Shown piece after piece: positions 24,333-32,302 of a stretch of DNA of 64,000 nt (positions within the stretch are counted from its first letter, which is position 1; each line of letters begins with the position of its first letter). The position numbers and the translations under genes were made by a program. Below the pieces are notes generated by a model. That model saw only the letters and a list, made by a program, of their open reading frames with translations, searched no databases and had not been told where the DNA came from. This DNA comes from Mycobacterium colombiense (GTDB lineage Bacteria; Actinomycetota; Actinomycetes; Mycobacteriales; Mycobacteriaceae). The stretch covers positions 1-64,000 of the forward strand of contig NZ_QMEU01000020.1 of the NCBI RefSeq assembly GCF_003284975.1, in the 5' to 3' direction.

Positions 24333-25136
24333 ATGAGACGAGAAGTGGGCGCCGAGATGGAGGTCGAAATCACCGCGGCCACGACGTTGGAGTTTCAGAT
24401 CGCTGTTGCACCGCACCCAGGAACCGAGGTCTTCGAGTCGCTGCGCTTCGTCTTGAACGGGCGGCCGATCACACCGTTGGAAGTCAGCGGGCTGCACGGT
24501 AACCGCATCCACAAGTTTGACTCGGCGGTGGGCACACTACTCGTCAACTACGAGGCGACCATCCTGGGTCAGACTGGTCGAGCGCCGGTGACCGAGTACG
24601 ACCAGTCGATGTACTTGCGACCCAGCCGTTACGCCGAATCCGATAAGTTCTTCGGTTTCGCCGCAACGGAATTCGGCAACGATCGCGATCCGGCGGAACT
24701 GCTGGAGCACGTGAGTTCCTGGGTGGGCACCAGACTGGATTATGTCCCCGGCTCAAGCGATCCAATCGACGGGGCGGTGGACACGATGCTCGCCGGCGAA
24801 GGTGTGTGCCGGGATTACGCGCATCTGGTGGTGGCACTCCTGCGGGCGGTCAGCGTCCCAGCCCGTGTGGCGTCCGTCTACGCACCGGGGGTATATCCGA
24901 TGGACTTCCACGCCGTCGCCGAGGCTTTCGTCGCCGGGCACTGGCGGGTGGTCGATGCGACGTTGCTAGCACCGCGGCAGACGTTGGTGCGGATAGCCAC
25001 CGGTCGCGACGCCTCGGACACGGCTTTCCTGGACAATCACAAGGGTTCGATCACCTTGAATCGCCTGGTAGTGAGCGCCGTCGTGGACGGCGAATTGCCC
25101 AGGGACTCGATTGACCAACTGGTTTCGATCCGCTGA
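24333..25136 (+). CDS. Transglutaminase-like cysteine protease family protein
   Basis: This is a 267-aa cytoplasmic-looking protein with an N-terminal beta-rich region typical of mycobacterial transglutaminase-like proteins (residues about 10-100) and a C-terminal transglutaminase core. The catalytic triad is readable: Cys in GEGVCRDYAHL, His in MDFHAVAEAF and Asp in RVVDAT. The Cys-His-Asp set suggests a protease, amidase or peptide-crosslinking activity, but the substrate is unknown. It follows gap by 88 bases on the same strand and could be co-transcribed, which makes a role in lipopeptide maturation possible but unproven. There is an alternative in-frame ATG at 24357, and neither start has a strong ribosome-binding site. 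The family call is confident, the function open. Confidence 0.88.
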   Translation: MRREVGAEMEVEITAATTLEFQIAVAPHPGTEVFESLRFVLNGRPITPLEVSGLHGNRIHKFDSAVGTLLVNYEATILGQTGRAPVTEYDQSMYLRPSRYAESDKFFGFAATEFGNDRDPAELLEHVSSWVGTRLDYVPGSSDPIDGAVDTMLAGEGVCRDYAHLVVALLRAVSVPARVASVYAPGVYPMDFHAVAEAFVAGHWRVVDATLLAPRQTLVRIATGRDASDTAFLDNHKGSITLNRLVVSAVVDGELPRDSIDQLVSIR

Positions 25137-25256
25137 GTATCAACCGCGCTCAACAACTGACAGTCGTCCGCAGCTGAGATCGGTTGCACCTCAGCGTGGT
25201 CAGGGCATGACTGATCAGTCGGACTTGTCCGGGTCGCAAGACTCGCCGTCGGAGTC

Positions 25257-25637
25257 CTAGGACTTGCTGTCGGCGTCCTTCGACTCGTCGTCGGACTTGT
25301 CAGAGTTTTTATGCTCGTCCGAGTCCCGGGAGTCGTCGGAATCCTTCGACGAGTCCCCGGAGTCGTCGGAATCCTTCGACGAGTCCCCGGAGTCGTCGGA
25401 ATCCTTCGACGAGTCCCCGGAGTCGTCGGAATCCTTCGACTCGTCGTCGGAGTCGTCCGAATCCTCCGCCTGGTCGGCCTTGTCCGCGTACTTCGTCAAG
25501 AGCCCGGCAAGCTCTCGGGCCTCCTGAGGCGATAACAGGTCGTCGAACAACCGCTCGTCGCTTTCAGAAATGCGCTCGACGTATACCGCGTTGCCTTCGG
25601 CCCCGACATCCCAACGGCCTCCTTCGTCACGAACCAT
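25257..25637 (-). CDS. Acidic Asp/Ser-repeat protein
   Basis: This is a 126-aa protein starting at the ATG at 25637, which has a GAAAGGCGG ribosome-binding site upstream. Residues 1-57 look globular and contain VYVERISESDERLFDDLLSP and a short helix ending GLLTKYADKA. The rest is an extremely acidic low-complexity tail built from DDSGDSSKDS-type units, rich in Asp, Ser, Lys and Glu. The ordered head resembles small mycobacterial proteins of unknown function. The tail is likely disordered and could bind cations or be phosphorylated on serine. It is transcribed leftward, away from gabD2. No function can be assigned. Confidence 0.7.
   Translation of the reverse strand: MVRDEGGRWDVGAEGNAVYVERISESDERLFDDLLSPQEARELAGLLTKYADKADQAEDSDDSDDESKDSDDSGDSSKDSDDSGDSSKDSDDSGDSSKDSDDSRDSDEHKNSDKSDDESKDADSKS
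25321..25440. repeat. Four 30-bp direct repeats inside the acidic protein gene
   Basis: Four consecutive 30-base units occupy 25321-25440. The last three are identical and the first differs by one base. Each encodes ten residues (DDSGDSSKDS on the minus strand), so gain or loss of units keeps the frame. This is an in-gene VNTR, not a CRISPR, because there are no spacers. Confidence 0.9.
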
Positions 25638-25815
25638 CCGATGCCGCCTTTCGACTAGTGACTTGCAAACCCGGCGCGGTCCCGCGCGTGTACGTTGCTT
25701 ACCCACTTTTGCCGTAGCCGACGACCGTAGCGCCGATCTCGTCTGCCAACGCCCGGGCGCTACGAACCCAATAGGCTGGTGTTCGGACGCCCAAGGTTCT
25801 GCGAGAGGTAACGAC

Positions 25816-27372
25816 ATGCCTGCACCGTCTGCCGAGGTCTTCGATCGCCTGCGTCAGCTGGCCGCGATCAAAGACGCCACCGCACGTCAGACCAAGACGA
25901 TCGACGAGGTATTCACCGGAAAGCCGCTGACCACGATCCCGATCGGCACCGCCGAAGACGTCGAAGCCGCATTCGCCGAGGCGCGGGCGGCCCAGGTCGC
26001 CTGGGCAAACCGCCCGGTCGCCGAGCGCGTCGAGATCATCGCCCGCTATCGCGACCTGGTCGTCGAGAACCGCGAGTTCCTGATGGATCTCCTGCAGGCG
26101 GAGGCCGGCAAGGCCCGTTGGGCGGCTCAGGAGGAAATCATCGACCTGATGGCCAACGCGAACTATTACGTGAGCGTCGCGGCCGACCTGCTGAAGCCTC
26201 GCACGGTGCAATCGCTGCTCCCCGGGATCGGCAAGACCACCGTCGGCTACCAGCCCAAGGGCGTGGTCGGCGTGATTTCGCCGTGGAACTACCCCATGAC
26301 ACTGACCGTGTCCGACTCGGTGCCGGCACTGCTGGCGGGCAATGCGGTGGTGCTCAAACCAGACAGCCAGACCCCGTATTGCGCGCTCGCATGTGCCGAG
26401 CTCCTGTACCAGGCCGGCCTGCCGCGCCCGCTCTATGCGATCGTGCCCGGGCCAGGCTCGGTGGTGGGCACCGCGATCATCGACAACTGCGACTACCTGA
26501 TGTTCACCGGCTCGACCGCCACCGGCAGGCAGCTCGCCGAACACGCCGGCCGTCGGCTGATCGGGTTCTCGGCCGAACTCGGGGGCAAGAACGCGATGAT
26601 CGTCACGCGGGGCGCCAACCTCGACAAGGCCGCCAAGGCGGCCACCCGCGCATGCTTCTCGAACGCCGGCCAGCTGTGCATCTCGATCGAGCGCATCTAC
26701 GTCGAGAAGGACATCGCCGACGATTTCATCGGCAAGTTCGGTACCGCGGTGCGAAACATGAAGTTGGGTACCGCATATGACTTCTCAGTCGACATGGGCA
26801 GCCTGATCTCCGCGGGTCAACTGGACACCGTGACGGACCATGTGGACGACGCGAAAGCCAAGGGCGCCAGGGTGATTGCGGGCGCCAAGGCGAGGCCCGA
26901 CATCGGCCCCCTGTTCTACGAACCGACGGTGCTGACTGATGTCACGCCCGAGATGGAGTGCGCCGCCAACGAGACGTTCGGCCCGGTCGTCTCGATCTAC
27001 CCCGTCGCCGATGTGGACGAGGCCGTCGAGAAGGCGAACGACACCGAGTACGGGCTCAACGCCAGCGTGTGGGCGGGCTCGTCGGCCGAGGGCCAGCAGA
27101 TCGCCGCCCGGTTGCGGTCGGGGACGGTGAACGTCAACGAGGGTTACGCGTTCGCCTGGGGCAGCCTCAGCGCGCCGATGGGCGGGATGGGCCAGTCCGG
27201 CGTCGGTCGCCGGCACGGCCCCGAGGGCCTGCTGAAGTACACCGAATCGCAGACGATCGCGACCGCGCGCGTGTTCAATCTCGATCCGCCCCTTGGCATT
27301 CCGGGGAATCTGTGGCAGAAATCGTTGCTGCCGATCGTGCGTACGGTGATGAAGATCCCCGGCCGGAACTGA
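25816..27372 (+). CDS. gabD2: Succinate-semialdehyde dehydrogenase, NADP-type
   Basis: This is an aldehyde dehydrogenase of 518 aa. It matches the family that oxidizes succinate semialdehyde to succinate and corresponds to M. tuberculosis Rv1731 in type and length. Visible motifs are the NAD(P)-binding PWNYPM segment (residues about 155-160), the FTGST cofactor loop, the general-base Glu in SAELGGKN and the catalytic Cys in NAGQLCIS. The start at 25816 follows a GAGAGG ribosome-binding site. A much longer upstream open frame lacks any such support. The gene stands alone between the divergent acidic-protein gene and the DUF4383 gene, which has its own promoter. High confidence for ALDH, good for gabD2. 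Confidence 0.9.
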   Translation: MPAPSAEVFDRLRQLAAIKDATARQTKTIDEVFTGKPLTTIPIGTAEDVEAAFAEARAAQVAWANRPVAERVEIIARYRDLVVENREFLMDLLQAEAGKARWAAQEEIIDLMANANYYVSVAADLLKPRTVQSLLPGIGKTTVGYQPKGVVGVISPWNYPMTLTVSDSVPALLAGNAVVLKPDSQTPYCALACAELLYQAGLPRPLYAIVPGPGSVVGTAIIDNCDYLMFTGSTATGRQLAEHAGRRLIGFSAELGGKNAMIVTRGANLDKAAKAATRACFSNAGQLCISIERIYVEKDIADDFIGKFGTAVRNMKLGTAYDFSVDMGSLISAGQLDTVTDHVDDAKAKGARVIAGAKARPDIGPLFYEPTVLTDVTPEMECAANETFGPVVSIYPVADVDEAVEKANDTEYGLNASVWAGSSAEGQQIAARLRSGTVNVNEGYAFAWGSLSAPMGGMGQSGVGRRHGPEGLLKYTESQTIATARVFNLDPPLGIPGNLWQKSLLPIVRTVMKIPGRN

Positions 27373-27396
27373 GTTCGCGGCGGGCCGATTCATCCG

Positions 27397-27426
27397 TTGA
27401 CCCCGATCTACTACCGCGCGTAGTAT
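27397..27426 (+). promoter_or_regulatory. SigA-type promoter with overlapping inverted repeat
   Basis: TTGACC at 27397-27402 and TAGTAT at 27421-27426 are separated by 18 bases, a good housekeeping-type promoter for the gene at 27461. A perfect 6-bp inverted repeat, TACTAC / GTAGTA with 5-base spacer, spans 27409-27425 and covers the -10 element, where a repressor could block polymerase. Confidence 0.6.
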
Positions 27427-27460
27427 CCTGGCTAGCCCGTCATGCACAAGGAGGTGCCAT

Positions 27461-27895
27461 GTGAGGTGGAGCTTCGCTCAGGCCGGGTTGCTGATCATCT
27501 GCGCTTTTCACGTCGTCCAGGCTGTTGTCGGCCTCATCGTCAACCCGAGCTTCGCCACCGGCCCCCCCGCGCCGACCGTGCAGCTGCTCGGAATGGACTA
27601 CAACGGCTGGCACGCTGTCGCCGGCCTGGCATTGTTTGCTCCGGGCCTGGTTTTCGCGCTGCGCAAGTCGTGGTCCGTGCTTTATCTACTGCTCGCCGCG
27701 ATAGCCGGTGCGCTGCCGGGCATTTGGGCCTTCTTCTCCCATCAGGTCGCGTTCGTCTTCACGTTCCCCAACAACACCACCGACGCGATCGTGCACTTGG
27801 TGACCGCCGCCGTGATGGTGGCGGTGGCCGGTGTGCAAATCCGGATTGACGGAGGGCTGCGAAACTCACTCGCCGATATCCGAAAAACGCCGTGA
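27461..27895 (+). CDS. DUF4383-type four-helix membrane protein
   Basis: This is a 144-aa integral membrane protein with four hydrophobic segments, near residues 5-28, 48-68, 72-92 and 108-128, in the pattern of DUF4383 proteins of actinobacteria. A NPSFATGP-type loop lies between helices 1 and 2. The GTG at 27461 is the start: an AAGGAGG ribosome-binding site sits 6 bases upstream, while the overlapping ATG at 27459 is followed at once by a stop. It is transcribed from its own promoter at 27397-27426. The family has no known biochemical function. The gene call is very confident. Confidence 0.85.
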   Translation: MRWSFAQAGLLIICAFHVVQAVVGLIVNPSFATGPPAPTVQLLGMDYNGWHAVAGLALFAPGLVFALRKSWSVLYLLLAAIAGALPGIWAFFSHQVAFVFTFPNNTTDAIVHLVTAAVMVAVAGVQIRIDGGLRNSLADIRKTP

Positions 27896-28114
27896 GGCAA
27901 GCGGTCTGCGGCTGACGCCGGTCCGCGTCGGCGGTAGCGAAAGAGTCAGCTGGACTCGGCTAGTCGTCGGCGATGAGGTTCGCGAGGAAAGCGGCAACCG
28001 GCCGGCGCCAAAGTCATAAAACCGCGCCCACTGCGGCTCGATCGAGATGCGCACCATCTGCTTATACGTCGCTTGCACGTTGCGTTCGAACTCCGCAAGT
28101 TGGGGTTCGTCCAT
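27866..28114 (-). CDS. Possible small protein, C-terminus may be frameshifted
   Basis: This is an 82-codon open frame whose first 35 residues (MDEPQLAEFERNVQATYKQM onward, then ISIEPQWARFYDFG) look protein-like. The remaining residues are Ser/Arg-rich and resemble out-of-frame translation. In another frame the same DNA would end PVAAFLANLIADD and stop, which looks more natural, so a small indel near 28,010 is possible. The frame overlaps the 3' end of the DUF4383 gene. Its function is unknown and it may not be a functional gene. Confidence 0.35.
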   Translation of the reverse strand: MDEPQLAEFERNVQATYKQMVRISIEPQWARFYDFGAGRLPLSSRTSSPTTSRVQLTLSLPPTRTGVSRRPLASRRFSDIGE

Positions 28115-28194
28115 TGACCCAGTCCTGTTTATATGCTCGGGATCGTTGGATTGTGCCGATGCGGGTAGTCCTTCCGACGACGAAGGAGGTTGTG

Positions 28195-28329
28195 ATGGGC
28201 AAGCGATCGGACAGGGACGACGACGAGCCCAAGGGTGGCCGCCCCGGTCCCGCAGATCACGGGCGCGAAGGTGGAATGGCGACCCGGGAGAACGCGCCGG
28301 AACTCACCGAGCCGGACCGCGAGGACTGA
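28195..28329 (+). CDS. Small hydrophilic protein, 44 aa
   Basis: This short open frame has a near-perfect AAGGAGG ribosome-binding site 8 bases before its ATG, which is the main evidence that it is real. The protein is highly charged, begins MGKRSDRDDDEPKGGRPGPA and ends in an acidic tail. It has no hydrophobic core and is probably disordered. Similar tiny charged proteins occur in stress-induced gene neighbourhoods of mycobacteria. No function is assigned. Confidence 0.6.
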   Translation: MGKRSDRDDDEPKGGRPGPADHGREGGMATRENAPELTEPDRED

Positions 28330-28426
28330 CGGGGTTACGGCATGACGCCGGCCGAAATGGATCGCGTTTCGCGCGGTCAGCGGGGGCGGGTGGCCGCGAT
28401 GTCGTCGTCACGACGAAAATAAATGG

Positions 28427-29095
28427 ATGCCGTCTGAACAGGCGCCGCCGCCGCCGAAATCGGCGCCGGGCTGGTACCCCGATCCCGCAGTAGGCCACGG
28501 GCTGCAGCGCTACTTCGACGGCACCAGCTGGACCAGCGAGTGGGCCTTCACCGCGGACCCGCCGAAGAAGGGCCTGCCCGGCAAAGCGGTCCTGGCGCTG
28601 GCCACGCTGTGCGTCCTGGTGCTGCTCATCATCGTCGGCAAGAGCTGGGTTTTCGATCCGAAGAAGGACGGCCGATCGGCCGAATCGAGCAGTTCGGCGA
28701 CGGCGGGACCGACCGAGGCGCCGTCCACAACGGCCGGTCCCAAAAAGCCGGACGGCGTCAGCTTCACCATCGCGTCGGGCCCAGAAGGCGACGTGGTCGA
28801 CGCCAAGTTCGCCATTCGGGACAACTACACCGAGCAGATGATCAAGGACGGCGCCCGGTTGGACACCATCGGCATCCTCAAGTACGCGCGGGCGACCTAC
28901 CCCGACGCGTCCGCGGTGAACGTACAGGGCACTTTTCCGATGACCGACCCGTACGGCAATACCTCGACTCAGGTCGCCATCGACCTTACGTATTCGCGAG
29001 CGACGTTGGACAAGATCAACTTCGATGGCGTGACCAAAGCCAGTATCTGGGAGATTCGCGATTCGGGCACCATTCTTCCGGCCTTCCAGCCCTAG
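28427..29095 (+). CDS. DUF2510 single-pass membrane protein
   Basis: This is a 222-aa protein. The N-terminal part (residues about 13-45) is a DUF2510 motif: APGWYPDP, then LQRYFDGTSWTSEW. One transmembrane helix follows at about residues 52-75 (AVLALATLCVLVLLIIVG), then a Ser/Thr/Ala/Pro-rich linker and a C-terminal domain of about 120 residues predicted to face outside. The extracytoplasmic part resembles the Mpr- or lipoprotein-like domains often attached to DUF2510. No ligand is known. The ATG at 28427 was taken as start. Unlike its neighbour at 28195 it has no obvious strong ribosome-binding site. The family call is confident. Confidence 0.85.
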   Translation: MPSEQAPPPPKSAPGWYPDPAVGHGLQRYFDGTSWTSEWAFTADPPKKGLPGKAVLALATLCVLVLLIIVGKSWVFDPKKDGRSAESSSSATAGPTEAPSTTAGPKKPDGVSFTIASGPEGDVVDAKFAIRDNYTEQMIKDGARLDTIGILKYARATYPDASAVNVQGTFPMTDPYGNTSTQVAIDLTYSRATLDKINFDGVTKASIWEIRDSGTILPAFQP

Positions 29096-29398
29096 GCCCA
29101 CCAGCTCCGGTTGCGCCGATGGCGCAGATCACCGCGCCGCTTTGGCGGCTTCGCGTTTTGCCTTGTCTTATGTGAGTCGGGCAGCAATGCCCCAAATCGC
29201 AATGGGACCGGTCACCGCGTGCATTCGTGTGAACAATAGACTGGTGCGGCTGGAAGCCACGTGGTTCTCACAGGGATTTACGGCAATGCGTCAATGGGCG
29301 AGAAGATAGCACTTCACAGCGAAACCGCCGGTGGCGCGAAAGGTTGCCACGCCGTGGGCTCGAACAGCCGGCACCGCGGCCTTCGACCTTTCCGGGAC
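29096..29398. other. Intergenic stretch without recognised feature
   Basis: This 303-base gap lies between two converging genes, the DUF2510 gene and the WS/DGAT homologue. I see no open frame with coding character and no strong hairpin followed by T residues. Confidence 0.6.
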
Positions 29399-30919
29399 TC
29401 ATTTCAACCTGTCATAGCTTCTGCCTCGTGAACGATTCGCGGGATGTGACGTCATCTCACTGACGACCGAACGACCTTGCCCGCGAGGAGATTCCTGCGC
29501 TGCCGCCAGGAGAGTATCGACAGAGCGTGCGATCCCGGCCGCGATATCGTCGACCGCAGGCACGTTGTCGGGGCATGCGCACACACTCACATCTAGCTCC
29601 CCACCGCGGGAGGTCAGCGCGATGTTCAGTCCACTCCCCTCCGCCAAAGGCGCGACGGTGTGCATGCCGACGACCCTGGCCCCGGCGCAATACGCCGGCG
29701 CCGCCTCACCGGCGATATAAGAGACACTGCCGTGACAGATGGGCTCGAACTGGCGTCGCACACCCGACCGGGCGTAAAGCTGCATACCGGCCCGCGCTAC
29801 GCTCGGCGGCATAAGCGAAGCTATTTCCGCTAAATCGGCTGCGGGAGAACATTTTCCGGCTCTTGCGCTGCGGATGGCGTTCAGTCTTTCGGTGGCGGTG
29901 TGGAGGTTGGCGAGGACCTGCACCGGGTCGTCGAGGTGTACCGGGATGCGAAGCCGCCCGACAGTCAACGACTTACCGATGTTGGGAGGGTCCGTGGCCG
30001 GCAACTCGAACGGCATCCGCATGAGCAGCGGATCGGTGGGTACCTTGTCGTGCCGTTGCAGCCATGCGCGCAGCGAAAGCGTACAGGCGGCGAGCACGAC
30101 GTTGGGGATACTGCCTCCGAACGCCTCGCTGACCGTTTTCACGTCTGCCAACCGGATCGAGGCGAAGGCCACCGCACGCCGCCTGGTCAGCGGAGCGTCG
30201 AACACTGTGCGTGGCACCGGCCCGCTCATCGCCGGTGCCGTTGGGGTCATGGAGTCACGTGCGGCGGTGCCGGATAGCCGGCCACTTACGGCCCGCAGCA
30301 CATTAGACATGGCGTCAGCAATCAGCCATGCGCCGGTGAGATGGTTCTCGGCGATCTCGGCCACCACATCGGTGACGACCTCGCCGACGGACGGGGCCGG
30401 GCCGAGGCTCGGCTCGGCCGGCAGGTTGGTGGTCGCGTCGGCGCGCGGCAGAGCAGTCAGCAGCCGCGGCCACAACGACGCCAGCCCGCCCGCTCCGTCG
30501 TTGAGCAGCGGCGACATCTTCACCGCCAATGCCCAGCGGCCGCCCGCCAGACCGTTGATGCTCCACGCTTCCCACAGCCGGTTACGGCAATTCTGCCGCC
30601 GGGTACTCACGTTCGCGATGAGGTCGGCGAACTCGCGCCGGCCGCCGGGCGCGCGAACCGTTGCGCGATGAATCTGTGGAGAGGGGTCATAGTCCTCGAT
30701 CTCGGCCCACATCGGCTGCCCGCAACCCAGGGGCTTGGCCACCAGTCGGCTGCGAAAGCGCGCCATCGGCGGCAGCGACGCCGTCACTAGTTTGTGTAGG
30801 CGCTCGTGGCTGAGCTGATCGGACGCATCGATGACGACCAGCGCGACCGTGTGGGCGGGCATCTTCGCGCTCTGGGTGTGCAGCGACAACGCATCGACCC
30901 CCGACAAGCGCACAACCAT
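29399..30919 (-). CDS. WS/DGAT (wax ester synthase/diacylglycerol acyltransferase) homologue with degenerate active site
   Basis: This is a 506-aa member of the mycobacterial Tgs / WS-DGAT family, which normally transfers acyl-CoA to diacylglycerol or fatty alcohols. Family landmarks are clear: the start with LSGVDALSL, NRLWEAWSINGLAGGRWAL before the active site and the C-terminal NIALTSRGGELDVSVCACPD. However, the catalytic HHxxxDG motif is replaced. At residues 135-142 the protein reads MSPLLNDG, so both histidines (positions 136-137) are Ser-Pro while Asp141-Gly142 remain. Acyltransfer by the usual mechanism is therefore unlikely. It may be a structural or regulatory paralogue, or in decay. 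The ATG overlaps the stop of the upstream DUF5994 gene (ATGA), so the pair is translationally coupled. Confidence 0.85.
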   Translation of the reverse strand: MVVRLSGVDALSLHTQSAKMPAHTVALVVIDASDQLSHERLHKLVTASLPPMARFRSRLVAKPLGCGQPMWAEIEDYDPSPQIHRATVRAPGGRREFADLIANVSTRRQNCRNRLWEAWSINGLAGGRWALAVKMSPLLNDGAGGLASLWPRLLTALPRADATTNLPAEPSLGPAPSVGEVVTDVVAEIAENHLTGAWLIADAMSNVLRAVSGRLSGTAARDSMTPTAPAMSGPVPRTVFDAPLTRRRAVAFASIRLADVKTVSEAFGGSIPNVVLAACTLSLRAWLQRHDKVPTDPLLMRMPFELPATDPPNIGKSLTVGRLRIPVHLDDPVQVLANLHTATERLNAIRSARAGKCSPAADLAEIASLMPPSVARAGMQLYARSGVRRQFEPICHGSVSYIAGEAAPAYCAGARVVGMHTVAPLAEGSGLNIALTSRGGELDVSVCACPDNVPAVDDIAAGIARSVDTLLAAAQESPRGQGRSVVSEMTSHPANRSRGRSYDRLK

Positions 30920-31593
30920 CAGCGCACCACCCCCTGTTCAACGAATTCCTCGGCGACGGGGCAAAACAAACGGCTGTGGCGATGGAGGACCTGGTTATAG
31001 TCCGGTGGGGCGCTGCGACATGGGGAAGGCGCCGGGACAAACTGCCGCAGGGCCGAGGATCGATCGCGCCTCGCCTGGCGGGCGTTGCGTTGCGAATCCC
31101 AGCGCTCACGAGCGGCGTCTCGCTCCGTGCGGCTTTCCCGGTCCTGCAGGCTGATCATGAGCAGGGCGTCCACGCTTGACACGTCGCCCGACGCGGCGGC
31201 TGCCACCACAATCGCGTGCGCTTGGTCTGGATCGATGTAAGCCGGGACAACCAGCAAGACAAGTTTGTTGCCTGCAGCGCCAAGGAATTCGACCGTGTTG
31301 GGGGCCTGGTCACGGGCTTTGTCAAGGTGGACCGCACGCTCGCTGGCGACGAGTTCGGTGGGCGTTGTTGTCCATTCGCCAGGGTGGTACATCACCTGAC
31401 CGACAGCACCCAGGCGCCCGGACAGCACCGCGATCAGATCTGGCAGCTCCGTCATCAGGTCATCGCTGCGTGGCCACCATGCGCCATCCACATGCCCGCG
31501 GCCATGCGCCGTGGGTTTCAATCGCAACCGCGGCATGCGGACGTCCCGCGTGTCACCCAATCTCACCTTGTTGCCGACGTTTTCTCGCGTCAC
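30919..31593 (-). CDS. DUF5994 family protein
   Basis: This is a 224-aa protein with the DUF5994 pattern: PRLRLKPTAHGRGHVDGAWW, then SDDLMTELPDLIAVLSGRLG, then a core ending LVLLVVPAYIDPDQAHAIV. The last 70 residues are a basic extension with RESRTERDAARERWDSQRNA that the paralogue at 32303 lacks. The GTG at 31593 was chosen because an equivalent leader sequence precedes the start of the paralogue at 32303. Its stop overlaps the start of the WS/DGAT homologue. The biochemical function of DUF5994 is unknown; members often sit beside stress-response genes. High confidence for the family. Confidence 0.88.
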   Translation of the reverse strand: MTRENVGNKVRLGDTRDVRMPRLRLKPTAHGRGHVDGAWWPRSDDLMTELPDLIAVLSGRLGAVGQVMYHPGEWTTTPTELVASERAVHLDKARDQAPNTVEFLGAAGNKLVLLVVPAYIDPDQAHAIVVAAAASGDVSSVDALLMISLQDRESRTERDAARERWDSQRNARQARRDRSSALRQFVPAPSPCRSAPPDYNQVLHRHSRLFCPVAEEFVEQGVVR

Positions 31594-31697
31594 AGCGACG
31601 CTCCCGTCTGGACCGCGAGACCGGCCAATCATTCGAATCGGCGACCACGCAACCGAGACGGTCACGAGCGGAAGACCGCCGAGGCTTTTCACACTAC
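31594..31697 (-). promoter_or_regulatory. Duplicated leader/promoter, copy A
   Basis: The 104 bases upstream of the DUF5994 start at 31593 are clearly homologous to those upstream of the gene at 32303. Shared blocks include a -10-like GTAGTGT at 31691-31697, CGTGACC, GTCGCCGATTCGAA, CCGGTCTCGCGGTC and GACGGGAGCGTCGCT directly before the start codon. Confidence 0.6.
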
Positions 31698-32196
31698 TCC
31701 GGTCTGGTCTAACCAAGGAAGCGGCAGCCCGCGCCGCCGACACGGTTGCGGCGAACACCCAGCTCAGCTGTCGCAAGGGGTGTCAAGCCGGAGGTCCGCG
31801 CCCGATTTCTCGGCTCTATCAATGCGTACTGCGTTGGTGCACACAGTGAAGGGTCGACGGCGGCCAGCCTGGTGCTGACTGCTTAACACCACAGTTGCAC
31901 ACCAACGGCCATCTAGCAACGGACCACAAACGCAACCTGCTCGATCAATTGCTGGCTCCCACCGTAGATGAAATACGGCGGAAATAGAAGACTCGAATGT
32001 TAACCACAGCCACCGCTATGGGCAGCGCTCACCGTTTCGCCGCAACCGAATTCGGTACTCGTGTGGCTGGGGCGCACGCGGTCTGCCGCGCTGACGCCCG
32101 TTCGGGTGGCGACCTGTCGGCGGGGGCAGCGAGGCGTGCGCGAAGCACGCGTGGGGCTTGGCAGCAGCGCTGCCCGCATGCCTCTGGAAAGCGCGT
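31698..32196. other. Gene-free spacer between divergent DUF5994 genes
   Basis: I find no convincing coding frame here. Short open frames on both strands have Arg/Ala-rich shadow composition. Around 32,100-32,190 there are several short GC-rich inverted repeats (for example GCAGCGCTGC near 32,163) of unknown meaning. Confidence 0.6.
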
Positions 32197-32302
32197 GTAG
32201 CGTAGGAATCATCGGCGATATTCCGTACGTGACCAATCAATGCCATGTCGTCGCCGATTCGAAGGAATTGACCGGTCTCGCGGTCAAGACGGGAGCGTCG
32301 CT
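32197..32302 (+). promoter_or_regulatory. Duplicated leader/promoter, copy B
   Basis: This 106-base region corresponds to copy A in inverted orientation. It shows GTAGCGT at 32197-32203, CGTGACC, GTCGCCGATTCGAA, CCGGTCTCGCGGTC and GACGGGAGCGTCGCT immediately before the ATG at 32303. Spacing between the -10-like element and the start codon is conserved to within two bases. Confidence 0.6.

Noticed and set aside
25321..25440. Regularly spaced 30-bp repeats that could suggest a CRISPR array
   Set aside because: The units are directly adjacent with no spacers and encode a protein repeat; no cas genes are nearby.
25570..25815. Upstream extension of the gabD2 frame
   Set aside because: It adds over 80 residues of Arg/Ser/Pro-rich sequence with no ribosome-binding site. 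The ATG at 25816 has a GAGAGG site and the normal family start.
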